From Cohnella thailandensis (GTDB lineage Bacteria > Bacillota > Bacilli > Paenibacillales > Paenibacillaceae), in contig NZ_JACJVQ010000005.1 of the NCBI RefSeq assembly GCF_014212135.1, forward strand, positions 263,702 to 327,701: a DNA stretch of 64,000 nucleotides. The letters run 5' to 3'. A model generated the notes under the pieces. The model worked only from the letters and a program-made list of their open reading frames with translations, was not told where the DNA came from and searched no databases. Positions 34,366 to 42,920 of the stretch are shown here, in pieces (positions within the stretch are counted from its first letter, which is position 1; each line of letters starts with the position of its first letter). A program made the translations under genes and the position numbers.

Positions 34366-35976
34366 ATGGCAAGAAATAGTCCGGACGCGGAACATTGGAG
34401 TTATTTTCTTTATCGAATGCATGCCATGGCAAGGCGGACAAGCGGGCAGCCGGAGGCGCGGCGCCGGAGAGCGCGGCATCGGCTTATCCTCGCGTTCTCG
34501 GGGGAAGGAACGCTGGAGTTGGAAGGCTCTAGCTACAAGGTCGTCTCCTCCCATGCTTACTTCATCCCGCCGAACGCTTCCTGCCGGATGACTCTCGGCT
34601 TGCAACGCCCCGCGGAATTGGCCGAAATCGAGTTTAGCGCCATCGGTCCGGAGGGGACGAGGGAGATGGAGCCGAAGCTTCCCGTTTCCTTGCCGATTTC
34701 GCATATGCCGACTTGCCTGATGTTATATAAAGAGTTGGAAAAGGAGGCGGGAAAGAGCGGGAGGCTGGAGCTGAGAACGAATCTTCGGTTCCAAGAGCTG
34801 CTACTGGCCTTGCTGGAGCCGCTCGAGGCTTCGGCCGAGCCTCAGCCGGAACGGGCCGTTCAGGCGACCGTCGAATACATGGAGCGTCATTACCGAATGA
34901 ACCTGACGCGCCAGGAGCTCGCCGCGATGGCGGGGATGAGCGCGGACCATTATACGCGAACGTTTAAGAAGGCGATGGGGAAAACCCCTACCGAATTTTT
35001 GACGGATATCCGCCTTGGCCACGCAAAAAGGGCGCTGGTTCTGACCAACGACAGCTACCGGTCCATCGCCCAGAACGTCGGCTTTGCCAACGAATTCTAC
35101 TTTAGCCGCAAGTTTAAGAAGGAGAACGGAGTGGCCCCGTCCGCATACGCGGAGAAGTGGCGGGCGGAACGAAGGATCGTCACGCTCCAGCATCACCTCA
35201 CGGGTCATCTGCTCGCGCTTGGGGTTGCGCCTCGCGGCGCCTTGATCAACGGGTTTTATCCGCTCCGCCGCGAGCTAACCGGAACGATGGCGATCGGGGA
35301 ATTCCGTCCGGACTTGGACAAGCTCGTCGCGGCCCGCCCCGGCTTGATTCTGACCTATGAGCTGTTGGACGAAGCCACCGAACCGAAAGCGCGCATGTTC
35401 GGCAAGATCGCTCCGACGGTTACGATCCCTTTTTTTGCCGATTGGAGATCTCAACAGCATGAGGTGGCGAAGGCGGCCGGCTTGGAGCGCGAAGCGACGG
35501 GCTGGCTGGAGCGGTACGAGCTTAAAGCGTCGATGGTCCGCCGGGATCTCCGGGACCGGATCGGAGAAGACTCCGTGCTTATCGTGGGGGTCGGCAATCG
35601 TCGCCTATGCCTCTTCGGCCGCCGCAACGTAGGCGCGGTGTTATACGAGGATCTGGGAATCCGCGCTCCGGAGGCCGCCGAGGGCATCGAGCATTTCCGT
35701 TTGATCGACAAGGAAGAATTATTCGCTTGCGATGCCGACCGAATCGTATTCACCGGGTTCCGCAACGACGGCTCCGAGGCGACGCGGGAAGGGATTCAAT
35801 CCGTTCTTCGATCGCTTAGGGCGGATCCGCGCTGGTCCGGCATGAAAGCCGCGCGCAACGGACGGATTTATTCCTTGCTGGAGGAGCAGCACCTCTATAC
35901 GTTATATACCTCTTATTCTCATGATCTTCTGCTGGATAGGCTGCTCGCTTTGTTCGGCGATGACGGAATCGTATAA
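34366..35976 (+). CDS. AraC-family regulator fused to a siderophore-binding domain (Btr-like)
   Basis: A 536-residue regulator with the layout of Bacillus Btr/YbbB. An N-terminal cupin-like segment is followed by a double AraC helix-turn-helix (about 175-270: LTRQELAAMAGMSADHYTRTF and SYRSIAQNVGFANEFYFSRKFKK in shorter pieces), then a periplasmic-binding-protein-like domain (about 270-536; GHLLALGVAPRG, RPGLILTYEL, DRIVFTGF). The last domain binds ferric siderophore inside the cell so that the protein activates the adjacent uptake genes. ATG 34366 has GGAGGA 5 bases upstream; ATG 34351 lies before that site. A Fur box covers its own promoter and another covers the transporter promoter. Confidence 0.9.
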   Translation: MARNSPDAEHWSYFLYRMHAMARRTSGQPEARRRRARHRLILAFSGEGTLELEGSSYKVVSSHAYFIPPNASCRMTLGLQRPAELAEIEFSAIGPEGTREMEPKLPVSLPISHMPTCLMLYKELEKEAGKSGRLELRTNLRFQELLLALLEPLEASAEPQPERAVQATVEYMERHYRMNLTRQELAAMAGMSADHYTRTFKKAMGKTPTEFLTDIRLGHAKRALVLTNDSYRSIAQNVGFANEFYFSRKFKKENGVAPSAYAEKWRAERRIVTLQHHLTGHLLALGVAPRGALINGFYPLRRELTGTMAIGEFRPDLDKLVAARPGLILTYELLDEATEPKARMFGKIAPTVTIPFFADWRSQQHEVAKAAGLEREATGWLERYELKASMVRRDLRDRIGEDSVLIVGVGNRRLCLFGRRNVGAVLYEDLGIRAPEAAEGIEHFRLIDKEELFACDADRIVFTGFRNDGSEATREGIQSVLRSLRADPRWSGMKAARNGRIYSLLEEQHLYTLYTSYSHDLLLDRLLALFGDDGIV

Positions 35977-36018
35977 ATAGACGTCGGACGCGGACATGTA
36001 CAATCGGACCCGAATCTC

Positions 36019-36047
36019 TATAATCGTTAATGAGAATCAATATCATT
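36019..36047 (+). promoter_or_regulatory. Promoter -10 and Fur box upstream of the siderophore transporter
   Basis: TATAAT (36019-36024), with no good -35, as expected of a promoter needing the AraC-type activator. AATGAGAATCAATATCATT (36029-36047) is a Fur-box-like palindrome right after it. Confidence 0.75.
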
Positions 36048-36087
36048 TACGGATCCCTTGAGGAAAAGGGACAGAGGGGAAGAGGAC

Positions 36088-37098
36088 ATGCCAGCCAGAC
36101 AGAGAACGAGAATGGGAATGCCGTTTGTTATGCTTTTGATCGCCATGATGTTGGTTTTGTCCGCCTGCGGCGGCAATTCGGAGAATAACGAGGGAAACGC
36201 GGAAGCGTCCGGATCTCCGGCCGCAAGCGGCGCCGCTTCTTCATCGCAAGGAGCCGAGACGGAGGAGCGAATCGTTAAGCACGCCATGGGAGAGACGAAG
36301 ATCAAGGGGACTCCGAAGGTCGTGGTCACCTTGTACCAAGGCGCCAACGATACGGCCGTCGCATTCGGCATCAAGCCGGCAGGCATCGTAGAGTCCTGGG
36401 TTCAGCAGCCGATCTACGAATACTTGCGCCAAGATCTGGAGGGGATTCCGCTGCTCGGCACGGAAGATCAGCCGAACCTGGAAGAGCTTTACAAGCTGAA
36501 GCCGGACGTTATCTTCGCGACGAAGCTTCGCCACGAGAAGATTTACGACCAGCTGTCCCAGATCGCCCCGACCGTCATGATCGACCAGGTGTACGATTGG
36601 AAGGATACCGTCCGCCTCATGGGCGAGACGATGAACATGCAGGACAAAGCGAACGAGCTCATGAAGAAATGGGACGACCGCGTGAACGAGTTCAAGACGA
36701 AGATGGGCGACAAGCTGCCGATCGAAGCGACGATCACGAACTTCAGAGCCGACCATGCCCGGATATTCTACATGGGTTATGCGGGCATTATCCTGAAGGA
36801 TTTGGGCTTCTCGCGTCCGCCGGGACACGATTCGGAAGAATGGGGAGTCCAACTGACGTCGAAGGAGAGCATCCCGGACATGAACGCGGACGTCATCTTC
36901 AACTTCAACTCGGAAGACGAATCCGGAGCGGTCGACAAGCTCTACAAGGAATGGACCGAGCATCCTCTGTGGAAGAATCTGGACGCGGTCAAGAACGATA
37001 AGGTCTATCAAGTGGACGGCGTGGCCTGGAATTTCGCCGGCGGCTATTTGTCCGCTCACCTCATGCTGGACCAGATTAACGAATTCTTCCTTTCATGA
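36088..37098 (+). CDS. Iron-siderophore ABC transporter substrate-binding lipoprotein (FeuA-like)
   Basis: A 336-residue lipoprotein. The signal peptide ends in the lipobox LSAC (Cys near residue 29), then a low-complexity Asn/Ser/Ala/Glu tether (about 30-65). Two binding lobes follow: TPKVVVTLYQGANDTAVAFG, LEELYKLKPDVIFATKLRHEK (in part) and IAPTVMIDQVYDWKD are typical of the cluster 8 ferric-siderophore family. ATG 36088 has GAGGGGAAGAGG just ahead; the open frame from 36058 is longer but less likely. The 3' end overlaps the permease gene by 4 bases. Confidence 0.9.
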   Translation: MPARQRTRMGMPFVMLLIAMMLVLSACGGNSENNEGNAEASGSPAASGAASSSQGAETEERIVKHAMGETKIKGTPKVVVTLYQGANDTAVAFGIKPAGIVESWVQQPIYEYLRQDLEGIPLLGTEDQPNLEELYKLKPDVIFATKLRHEKIYDQLSQIAPTVMIDQVYDWKDTVRLMGETMNMQDKANELMKKWDDRVNEFKTKMGDKLPIEATITNFRADHARIFYMGYAGIILKDLGFSRPPGHDSEEWGVQLTSKESIPDMNADVIFNFNSEDESGAVDKLYKEWTEHPLWKNLDAVKNDKVYQVDGVAWNFAGGYLSAHLMLDQINEFFLS

Positions 37099-38102
37099 GA
37101 CAGGGGATCAGCCGTTATCGCGCGCCGCTCCTGGCAGGCTCCATACTCTTCCTGCTCGCCGCGTTCGCGGCGAGTCTTCTGCTTGGCAGAACTCCCGTCG
37201 GCTGGGGCGACCTTGTCGATTCCATGCTTCGCTACGATCCGTCCGTCGTCGAGCATATCGTCATCCGAACGGAGCGGCTCTCGCGCAGCTTAATCTCCGT
37301 CGTCGTCGGAGCGTGTCTCTCCCTGGCGGGGGCTCTCATGCAGGCGCTCTCGCGGAACCCGCTAGCCTCGACCGACCTGTTCGGCATCAACGCCGGGGCG
37401 ATCTTTTTCGTCGTCTTCTCCGCGCTGTTCCTCGGCTTCGATTCCATGCTCCAGCTGATGGGCTTCGCCTTCCTCGGAGCGACGCTCGCGGCGCTTGCCG
37501 TATTCGGCATCGGCTCCTTGGGACGCGGCGGCATGACGCCGATGAAGCTCGTCTTCGCCGGTTCCGCAATCGCGGCGCTGTTCGCTTCCTTTACGCAGGC
37601 TATGCTTGTCACGAACGAATCGGGCCTGCAGGATGTCTTGTTCTGGCTGGCCGGCTCGGTCAGCGGCCGCCCGCTCGACAATCTCATTATGGCGCTGCCG
37701 CTGCTAGCCGCAGCGGGGCTCGCCGCCTTCCTGCTCGGACGGTCGATCAACGTCTTTGCGGCGGGGGACGAGGCTGCCCGCGGACTTGGTCAAAATACGA
37801 CCTTGATCAAGGCGTTGCTAGGGGTCCTGATCGTCGTGCTCGCCGGAGGCTCCGTCGCGATCGTCGGAGCGATCGGCTTCGTCGGGCTCGTCGTGCCGCA
37901 CCTTGCCCGCGCGGTTGCCGGTCGCGACTACCGCTGGATTCTGCCGTTCTCGGCGGTGATGGGAGCCGTTCTTCTGCTTCTCGCGGATATCGCGGCAAGG
38001 TTCGTCATCATGCCCAAAGAGGTACCGATCGGCGTCTTGACGGCAGCCATAGGCGTTCCCTTTTTCGTTCATCTTGCCCGGAGAGGAGCGGATCGCGTAT
38101 GA
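37095..38102 (+). CDS. Iron-siderophore ABC permease, first (FeuB-like)
   Basis: A 335-residue FecCD-family permease with about nine or ten hydrophobic helices. Family landmarks: LIVVGACLSLAGALMQALSRNPLA-like segment near residues 70-95, GAIGFVGLVVPHLARAV near 255-275, and the ending IGVLTAAIGVPFFVHLARR. It forms the membrane channel with the next gene. Start ATG overlaps feuA-like stop; its own stop overlaps the next start (ATGA). Confidence 0.92.
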   Translation: MRQGISRYRAPLLAGSILFLLAAFAASLLLGRTPVGWGDLVDSMLRYDPSVVEHIVIRTERLSRSLISVVVGACLSLAGALMQALSRNPLASTDLFGINAGAIFFVVFSALFLGFDSMLQLMGFAFLGATLAALAVFGIGSLGRGGMTPMKLVFAGSAIAALFASFTQAMLVTNESGLQDVLFWLAGSVSGRPLDNLIMALPLLAAAGLAAFLLGRSINVFAAGDEAARGLGQNTTLIKALLGVLIVVLAGGSVAIVGAIGFVGLVVPHLARAVAGRDYRWILPFSAVMGAVLLLLADIAARFVIMPKEVPIGVLTAAIGVPFFVHLARRGADRV

Positions 38103-39094
38103 ATCGGATTCGCAGCCGCCGCAATCTATACGCTCTCGGTACGCTCGTGCTGCTGGCGGGCGCGTTCGGCGCCGCGCTGGGCCGTACGCTGATCGCTCCT
38201 TGGGACGTGTGGGGCTCGATATTGGGAATCGGAACGGGCGATTACGACTTTGTGGTGCTTACGCTGCGGCTGCCGCGAGTGTACGTTGCCTTGCTCGCAG
38301 GAGCGGCGCTAGGCTTATCGGGAGCCGTCCTGCAAGGCGTCGTCCGCAATCCGCTCGCGTCTCCCGATATTATCGGAATCACGGGAGGCGCATCGGCGGC
38401 TGCCGTTGCCTTTCTCACGTTCGCGAGCGGAACGGTCGGCATCGGGTTGATGCCCATTGCCGCCATTCTGGGCGCATTCCTCGTGTCGATGCTCGTTTAC
38501 GCCTTGGCTTGGAGCCGGGGGGTGACGCCGCTAAGGCTCGTCTTTATCGGCATCGGATTCTCGGCGGCGACCGGCGCGGCGACGACGTTCATGATCGTGA
38601 TGAGCCCGATCGTAACGGCGAGCGAGGCTTATATCTGGCTGACCGGCAGCGTCTACGGCGCGGCTTGGGAAGACGTCAGGCTGATCGGCTCCGCCTTGCT
38701 AGTCAGTCTTCCGTTGCTTCTTCTGCTTGCCCGGAGCCTGAACATTCAGTCGCTCGGCGACGAATCGGCCATCGGGCTGGGCGTCGCGCTTCAGCGCCAT
38801 CGATTCTATCTGATCGGGCTTAGCGTGCTATTGGCGGGCACGGCGGTATCGACGGCGGGAGCCGTCGGCTTCGTCGGCTTGGTCGCCCCGCACTTGGCGC
38901 GCCTGCTCGTCGGGCATAGCTTCCGCGGCTTGCTGCTTGGCTCGGCGTTCGCGGGAGGAATGATCGTCTTTCTGGCCGACCTGGTCGCCCGCGTCGCCTT
39001 CTACCCGCTGGACATTCCGGTCGGGGTATTCACGGCCGGCGTCGGGGCTCCCTTCTTCCTGTATCTCTTCTATCAGAACCGGAATCGTTTCTAG
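38099..39094 (+). CDS. Iron-siderophore ABC permease, second (FeuC-like)
   Basis: A 331-residue FecCD-family permease. Family landmarks: LRLPRVYVALLAGAALGLSG, LQGVVRNPLASPDIIGITGG, GAVGFVGLVAPHLARLLVG and the ending VGVFTAGVGAPFFLYLFY. The long open frame upstream is only the shadow of feuB-like in another frame; ATG 38099 starts the homology and overlaps the upstream stop. No ATPase gene is present in the cluster, as in Bacillus feuABC, where a shared ATPase (YusV) serves several systems. Confidence 0.92.
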   Translation: MNRIRSRRNLYALGTLVLLAGAFGAALGRTLIAPWDVWGSILGIGTGDYDFVVLTLRLPRVYVALLAGAALGLSGAVLQGVVRNPLASPDIIGITGGASAAAVAFLTFASGTVGIGLMPIAAILGAFLVSMLVYALAWSRGVTPLRLVFIGIGFSAATGAATTFMIVMSPIVTASEAYIWLTGSVYGAAWEDVRLIGSALLVSLPLLLLLARSLNIQSLGDESAIGLGVALQRHRFYLIGLSVLLAGTAVSTAGAVGFVGLVAPHLARLLVGHSFRGLLLGSAFAGGMIVFLADLVARVAFYPLDIPVGVFTAGVGAPFFLYLFYQNRNRF

Positions 39095-39114
39095 TCGAAA
39101 GGATGCCATCGCGT

Positions 39115-39909
39115 ATGGACATAGACTTCTTCGGGTTAATGGAGAATAAACTTGGAGTTCAGGTATCGGCATTCCCGGCGCGGGAAGACGCCTGGTATCT
39201 TCCGGCCTCCAAGTTGCTTGAACCGGGCGTTATGGGCAGATTGCTCGACGAATTCTCGCCGCGCATCCGGAGCGCGGATCGCACGACTGCCGCGACTTAC
39301 TTCGCCGGCTACTTCGGCGGGGTCGCGCTAGCTTTGCAGCTCGCGCTGTCGCTCCGGGACGTGGTTCCCGATCTTTCGCTAGGCAACCTGGAGGCGGCCA
39401 TCCTAGGCGATGCCGACAAAGCGTATGTCCGCTTCCGCGTCGTTCGGTGGCAGGAGCAAGGGAACGACGGAACGAAGGCAAGGAAAGACTGGTGCGCGGA
39501 GGCGCTTTCGAGCTTCTATCGGAACGAAGCGATGCCATTGATCGCGTCTCTCTCTTCGTCGAGCGGGTTGCACCCGCGCGAGCTGTGGGGCCAGATGCCG
39601 ACGAGATTCCGGAACGCCGTCGTCCTCCTCCAAGAAGAGATGGCGGGATCGGAGAACCTGCTCCGATTGAATAGCGATTATTCCGTCCTTAGGGAGGGGC
39701 TCGAACCCGTTCGTTGCTTCGGGCTCCCTCGCAATCCGTTCCAGTCCGCCATCAGGCTCGTCGAGCCCTTGAAGGGAACGGGAAAGCCCGCCGCAATCAA
39801 GGCGGCCTGCTGCCTTTATTACAAGACGGATGGAGGCTCGTTCTGCTATACCTGCCCGCGTTTGAAGGAAGAAGAGAGAGCCGCAAGAAGAGCCGGTTTT
39901 GCCGAGTGA
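39115..39909 (+). CDS. FhuF-like ferric-siderophore reductase
   Basis: A 264-residue soluble protein. The C-terminus carries CCLYYKTDGGSFCYTCPRL, a CC-x10-C-x2-C motif that binds the 2Fe-2S cluster in FhuF-type reductases. The N-terminal part is the diverse helical domain of the family. It would reduce Fe(III) in imported siderophore to release iron. ATG 39115 has AAAGG 12 bases ahead; ATG 39103 overlaps that site. It is the last gene of the feu-like transcript, 20 bases after the second permease. Confidence 0.85.
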   Translation: MDIDFFGLMENKLGVQVSAFPAREDAWYLPASKLLEPGVMGRLLDEFSPRIRSADRTTAATYFAGYFGGVALALQLALSLRDVVPDLSLGNLEAAILGDADKAYVRFRVVRWQEQGNDGTKARKDWCAEALSSFYRNEAMPLIASLSSSSGLHPRELWGQMPTRFRNAVVLLQEEMAGSENLLRLNSDYSVLREGLEPVRCFGLPRNPFQSAIRLVEPLKGTGKPAAIKAACCLYYKTDGGSFCYTCPRLKEEERAARRAGFAE

Positions 39910-39939
39910 TTCTTCGGGCAGTCCTTCCTGAATCACTCT

Positions 39940-39966
39940 ACCTCCCCGAGACCCGGGGAGGTTCTT
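39940..39966 (+). terminator. Terminator of the siderophore operon
   Basis: ACCTCCCCG (39940-39948) and CGGGGAGGT (39954-39962) form a perfect 9-bp stem followed by TCTTTG. Confidence 0.75.
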
Positions 39967-39999
39967 TGTATTTTCGGCAATATAGTAGTTTTGTTAGTG

Positions 40000-40028
40000 T
40001 TGTTAGTTTTATTTAACGATAATATAAT
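40000..40028 (+). promoter_or_regulatory. Sigma-A promoter of the chemoreceptor gene
   Basis: TTGTTA (40000-40005), 17 bases, TATAAT (40023-40028) in a local AT-rich stretch. Confidence 0.7.
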
Positions 40029-40062
40029 TATTGAAAATAATAACATTCAAGGAGAATCCATC

Positions 40063-42081
40063 ATGAAGTTAGGCAAGTGGGTCCAATCCCGCGTGAGCTT
40101 GAGCGTCGGAAGCAAGCTGTTTCTGACCTTTTTCGCGGGAATCGTCGCTTTCGTCGCCATCGTAGGGGGGTTATCCTACGAAATCTCCAAGTCTATCATC
40201 ACGGACCAGGCTCAGAGCAGCTTTGGTCAAACCATAGAAAAAACGACAGATATGGTGGGGATGTCTCTCGATACCGTTGCAAACGCTTCGAAAAAGCTCG
40301 CGCTCAATAGCGAGTTCACCCAGAGCGTCCAATCCTTGACGACGGAGACGGACGTCGCGACAAGAACGGCCTTGACCAAGAAAACGATGGAAATTTTCCG
40401 CAGCATCAAGGCGGAATCGCCGTCGATCTCGAGAGTGTCTATCGTTTACGAGGGAGGCGGCGTGCATAGCGACGGCAAGGGCGTCTCGGCAACCGCTTAC
40501 CAGGCGGAATGGTTCGAGAGGGCCAAGCAGGCCAACGGGCAGCCGATCTGGCTGTCTCCCGTCGGCGAAGGAGAATCGTTCGTCAAGACGAACGATAATT
40601 ACAAGCAGGAGCCTTCGATTGCGTTGGCGCGGTTGATTCGCAACACGCTGTCCGCCGCCGACATCGGAGTGGTCGTCATCGAAGTGAATCTGGAGGCGTT
40701 GTCGGAACTTCTTCGGGGCGTGGCCGGCGCGGACCTGTTCATCGCGGATTCCGGCAACCGTTACGTGTACAGCGGCGACATGGCGCAAATCGGGCAAGCG
40801 ACCGGCTACGACGTCTTGGAGTCGAGGGCTGTCGGCCGGAATCTTCTGGCCGTCCATGAGCTAAGCGATACGGGGTGGACGTTGGCGGGAGCGATTCCTT
40901 TAAAGGAGCTGACCAAGGACACCGACCGCATTGCGTTCGTCACGATTGCTTGCGCTATCGCTGCCGCCCTGTTCGCGGCCCTGATCGGCTGGGTGATCAT
41001 CCGGCAAGTGGCCCGACCGATTCTCGCCATCACGAAATTGCTGCAAGGAGCGGCTAACGGGGATTTGACCGGCCGAGCGGAGGAGACGAATCGCCGGGAC
41101 GAGATCGGCCAGTTGAATGTTCATTACAATGAAATGGTGTCACGGATGGGCCATCTGATCAGCGAGACGGTGGAATCGGCGGGAGCGGTGTTCGAGACCG
41201 CCACCTCCCTGGAGAAAGCTTCGCGCGGCAACTCCTCGTCCACGAACCATATTATGCTATCCACGAAGGGGATCGCGGAAGGGGCGCTCCTGCTGGCTGC
41301 CGACGCGGAGCGCGGCGTCGAGCTCGCGGAAGGGATCGCGAACAACGTGCGGGCGGTGGTCGACGCCAATTCGGAAATGGGCGAACGAGCCTACGAGGTT
41401 CAACGGGTCGGCAACGAAGGCCGCCGGCATCTGAACCGTTTAACGGGAACGACCGAGAGCGTGGAGCAGGCGACGCAAGCTCTGAACGAGAAGCTGACGC
41501 TGCTGGAGTCGCAAACGTCGACCATCGCGGATATCGTGGAGCAGCTCGGCAGACAGTCCAGGCAAACGAACATCCTCGCGCTTAACGCGTCCATCGAAGC
41601 GAGCAGGGCCGGCGCCGCGGGCAAGGGCTTCCAGGTCATCGCGACCGAAATGAGCAGCCTGGCGAACGATTCGGTGGCGGAACTGGTCAAGGTAGCGGAT
41701 TGGATGCATACGATGACGGCGGACATCCGCAGCGCGACCGAAGAGATGAACCGCGCGAAACCGCTGTTCCAAGAACAGTTCCAAGCGATCGCGATGACGG
41801 AGGGGCTCTTCGGAGAAGTCAACGAGCGGATGGAAGCGTTCATCGGAAGCCTCGAGTCGGCAACCGGGCGCATTCAGGAGATGACGGAGGTCCAGCATGC
41901 TTTGCAGCAGACGATCATGAACGTCGGCTCCGTCTCCGAACAATCGACCGCATCGGCTCAGGAGGTCGCCTCCATGACTTCCGAGCAGGCGATCATCAGC
42001 GATCAGCTGGTCGAATTGGCCCAAGGGCTGGAGCAGCTCGCGCAGAGATTGAACGGGCTGCTGGAGCGTTTCCGAGTTTAA
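40063..42081 (+). CDS. Transmembrane methyl-accepting chemotaxis protein
   Basis: A 672-residue chemoreceptor. A first membrane helix lies near residues 20-42, an extracellular sensing domain of about 245 residues (Cache-like, starting YEISKSIITDQAQSSFG) follows, and a second helix near 289-313. Then come HAMP (RPILAITKLLQGAANGDLTG) and a cytoplasmic coiled-coil with the hairpin-tip core QTNILALNASIEASRAGAAG. The ligand is unknown. AAGGAG stands 8 bases before ATG 40063. It sits next to the iron-uptake genes but has its own promoter and terminators on both sides. Confidence 0.92.
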   Translation: MKLGKWVQSRVSLSVGSKLFLTFFAGIVAFVAIVGGLSYEISKSIITDQAQSSFGQTIEKTTDMVGMSLDTVANASKKLALNSEFTQSVQSLTTETDVATRTALTKKTMEIFRSIKAESPSISRVSIVYEGGGVHSDGKGVSATAYQAEWFERAKQANGQPIWLSPVGEGESFVKTNDNYKQEPSIALARLIRNTLSAADIGVVVIEVNLEALSELLRGVAGADLFIADSGNRYVYSGDMAQIGQATGYDVLESRAVGRNLLAVHELSDTGWTLAGAIPLKELTKDTDRIAFVTIACAIAAALFAALIGWVIIRQVARPILAITKLLQGAANGDLTGRAEETNRRDEIGQLNVHYNEMVSRMGHLISETVESAGAVFETATSLEKASRGNSSSTNHIMLSTKGIAEGALLLAADAERGVELAEGIANNVRAVVDANSEMGERAYEVQRVGNEGRRHLNRLTGTTESVEQATQALNEKLTLLESQTSTIADIVEQLGRQSRQTNILALNASIEASRAGAAGKGFQVIATEMSSLANDSVAELVKVADWMHTMTADIRSATEEMNRAKPLFQEQFQAIAMTEGLFGEVNERMEAFIGSLESATGRIQEMTEVQHALQQTIMNVGSVSEQSTASAQEVASMTSEQAIISDQLVELAQGLEQLAQRLNGLLERFRV

Positions 42082-42092
42082 ATTCTATTAAT

Positions 42093-42135
42093 AACAAAGG
42101 GATGAAACGGCGAGAAGCCGCTTCATCCCTTTGTT
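42093..42135. terminator. Bidirectional terminator
   Basis: AACAAAGGGATGAA-A-CGGC pairs with GCCG-C-TTCATCCCTTTGTT. A-rich and T-rich flanks suit termination of the chemoreceptor gene and of the opposing lipoprotein gene. Confidence 0.75.
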
Positions 42136-42146
42136 GCCGTTAGCGC

Positions 42147-42566
42147 TTATTCAACAATCAGCTTGGCCGTCATGTTCAAATGGCCGGTGCCGCAAACGAT
42201 ATTGCATTTGATCTCGTACGTTCCGGCGTCCAGGCTGACGACCTTCGAATCCTTGGCCGCGTTCAGCTTCACTCCCGCGTCCTTGATCTGGATGCCGTGA
42301 GCCCCTTGGTCGTTGACGAGCTTGATCTCGACCGGCGTGTTCTTCGGAATCTTGTACTCCGTTTGGTCGAACTGCCAGTTGGACGCCTTGATCACGAGCT
42401 CCTGCTCGGCGACCAAAGGCGCTTCGCCGGATGCCGCTTCTTCGTTATTCCCGTTGCTTCCGCATGCCGACAGCGCCAGAACAAGCGCCAAAGCACAGAA
42501 TAATGCCGCTAGTTTTCTATGTAGGATGACAATCCCCTCCGTTCCCGGTTCCCTTTTTCTGGACAT
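42147..42566 (-). CDS. Cupredoxin-domain lipoprotein with CuA motif
   Basis: About 139 residues. A hydrophobic leader ends in the lipobox LSAC, followed by a short Asn/Glu/Ala tether and one cupredoxin domain. The C-terminal motif CNIVCGTGHLNM (C-x3-C-x3-H-x2-M) is the CuA-site pattern of cytochrome c oxidase subunit II and nitrous oxide reductase, and an upstream His (QGAHGIQIKD) could be the fourth ligand. No oxidase genes are nearby, so it may carry copper or electrons at the outer membrane face. The start is uncertain: ATG 42566 has no ribosome binding site, while a good GGAGGGG (minus strand, about 42535-42541) precedes only ATT and ATC codons. Confidence 0.75.
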   Translation of the reverse strand: MSRKREPGTEGIVILHRKLAALFCALALVLALSACGSNGNNEEAASGEAPLVAEQELVIKASNWQFDQTEYKIPKNTPVEIKLVNDQGAHGIQIKDAGVKLNAAKDSKVVSLDAGTYEIKCNIVCGTGHLNMTAKLIVE

Positions 42567-42596
42567 ATTCGCCCATACGGTACTTATCATAGCATA

Positions 42597-42783
42597 ACCT
42601 TGCGCGGGTGGCACGGCGAATGGCGGGCTTCAAACAATCGTCATAAATGGCCGGAACGATTCCTTCGAGAAGCAATACGAGCTTCTTAAATCGATGCTTC
42701 TGCAAGAATTGGATATGAAGCCTCATGCTTCGATCCGAAAGTGGTTCGACGATTGGAGAAGGGATGGCTCTACCTATTCCTAA
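42597..42783 (+). pseudogene. Possible gene remnant, C-terminal fragment
   Basis: One plus-strand frame is open for about 60 codons up to TAA at 42781 with no start codon or ribosome binding site at its head. Its last 45 residues (INGRNDSFEKQYELLKSML, then QELDMKPHASIRKWFDDWRR) look like natural protein. I do not recognise the family. It may be what remains of a deleted gene. Confidence 0.3.
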
Positions 42784-42920
42784 TGAGATGCACCGACAGA
42801 TACTCTAGACGCCCGTGCGGCGTCTATTTCAGTTTCAAAAAAGTTTCAAACTTGTTTTCTATAATAGATATGGACTAAAAAAATGTCGATTGAAGTCGGA
42901 AGGAATGGAACGTCGCCGAT

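Noticed and set aside
40018..40041. Fur box at the transmembrane chemoreceptor promoter
   Set aside because: GATAAT and ATTATTG are there, but the spacing is three bases instead of one and the region is simply AT-rich.
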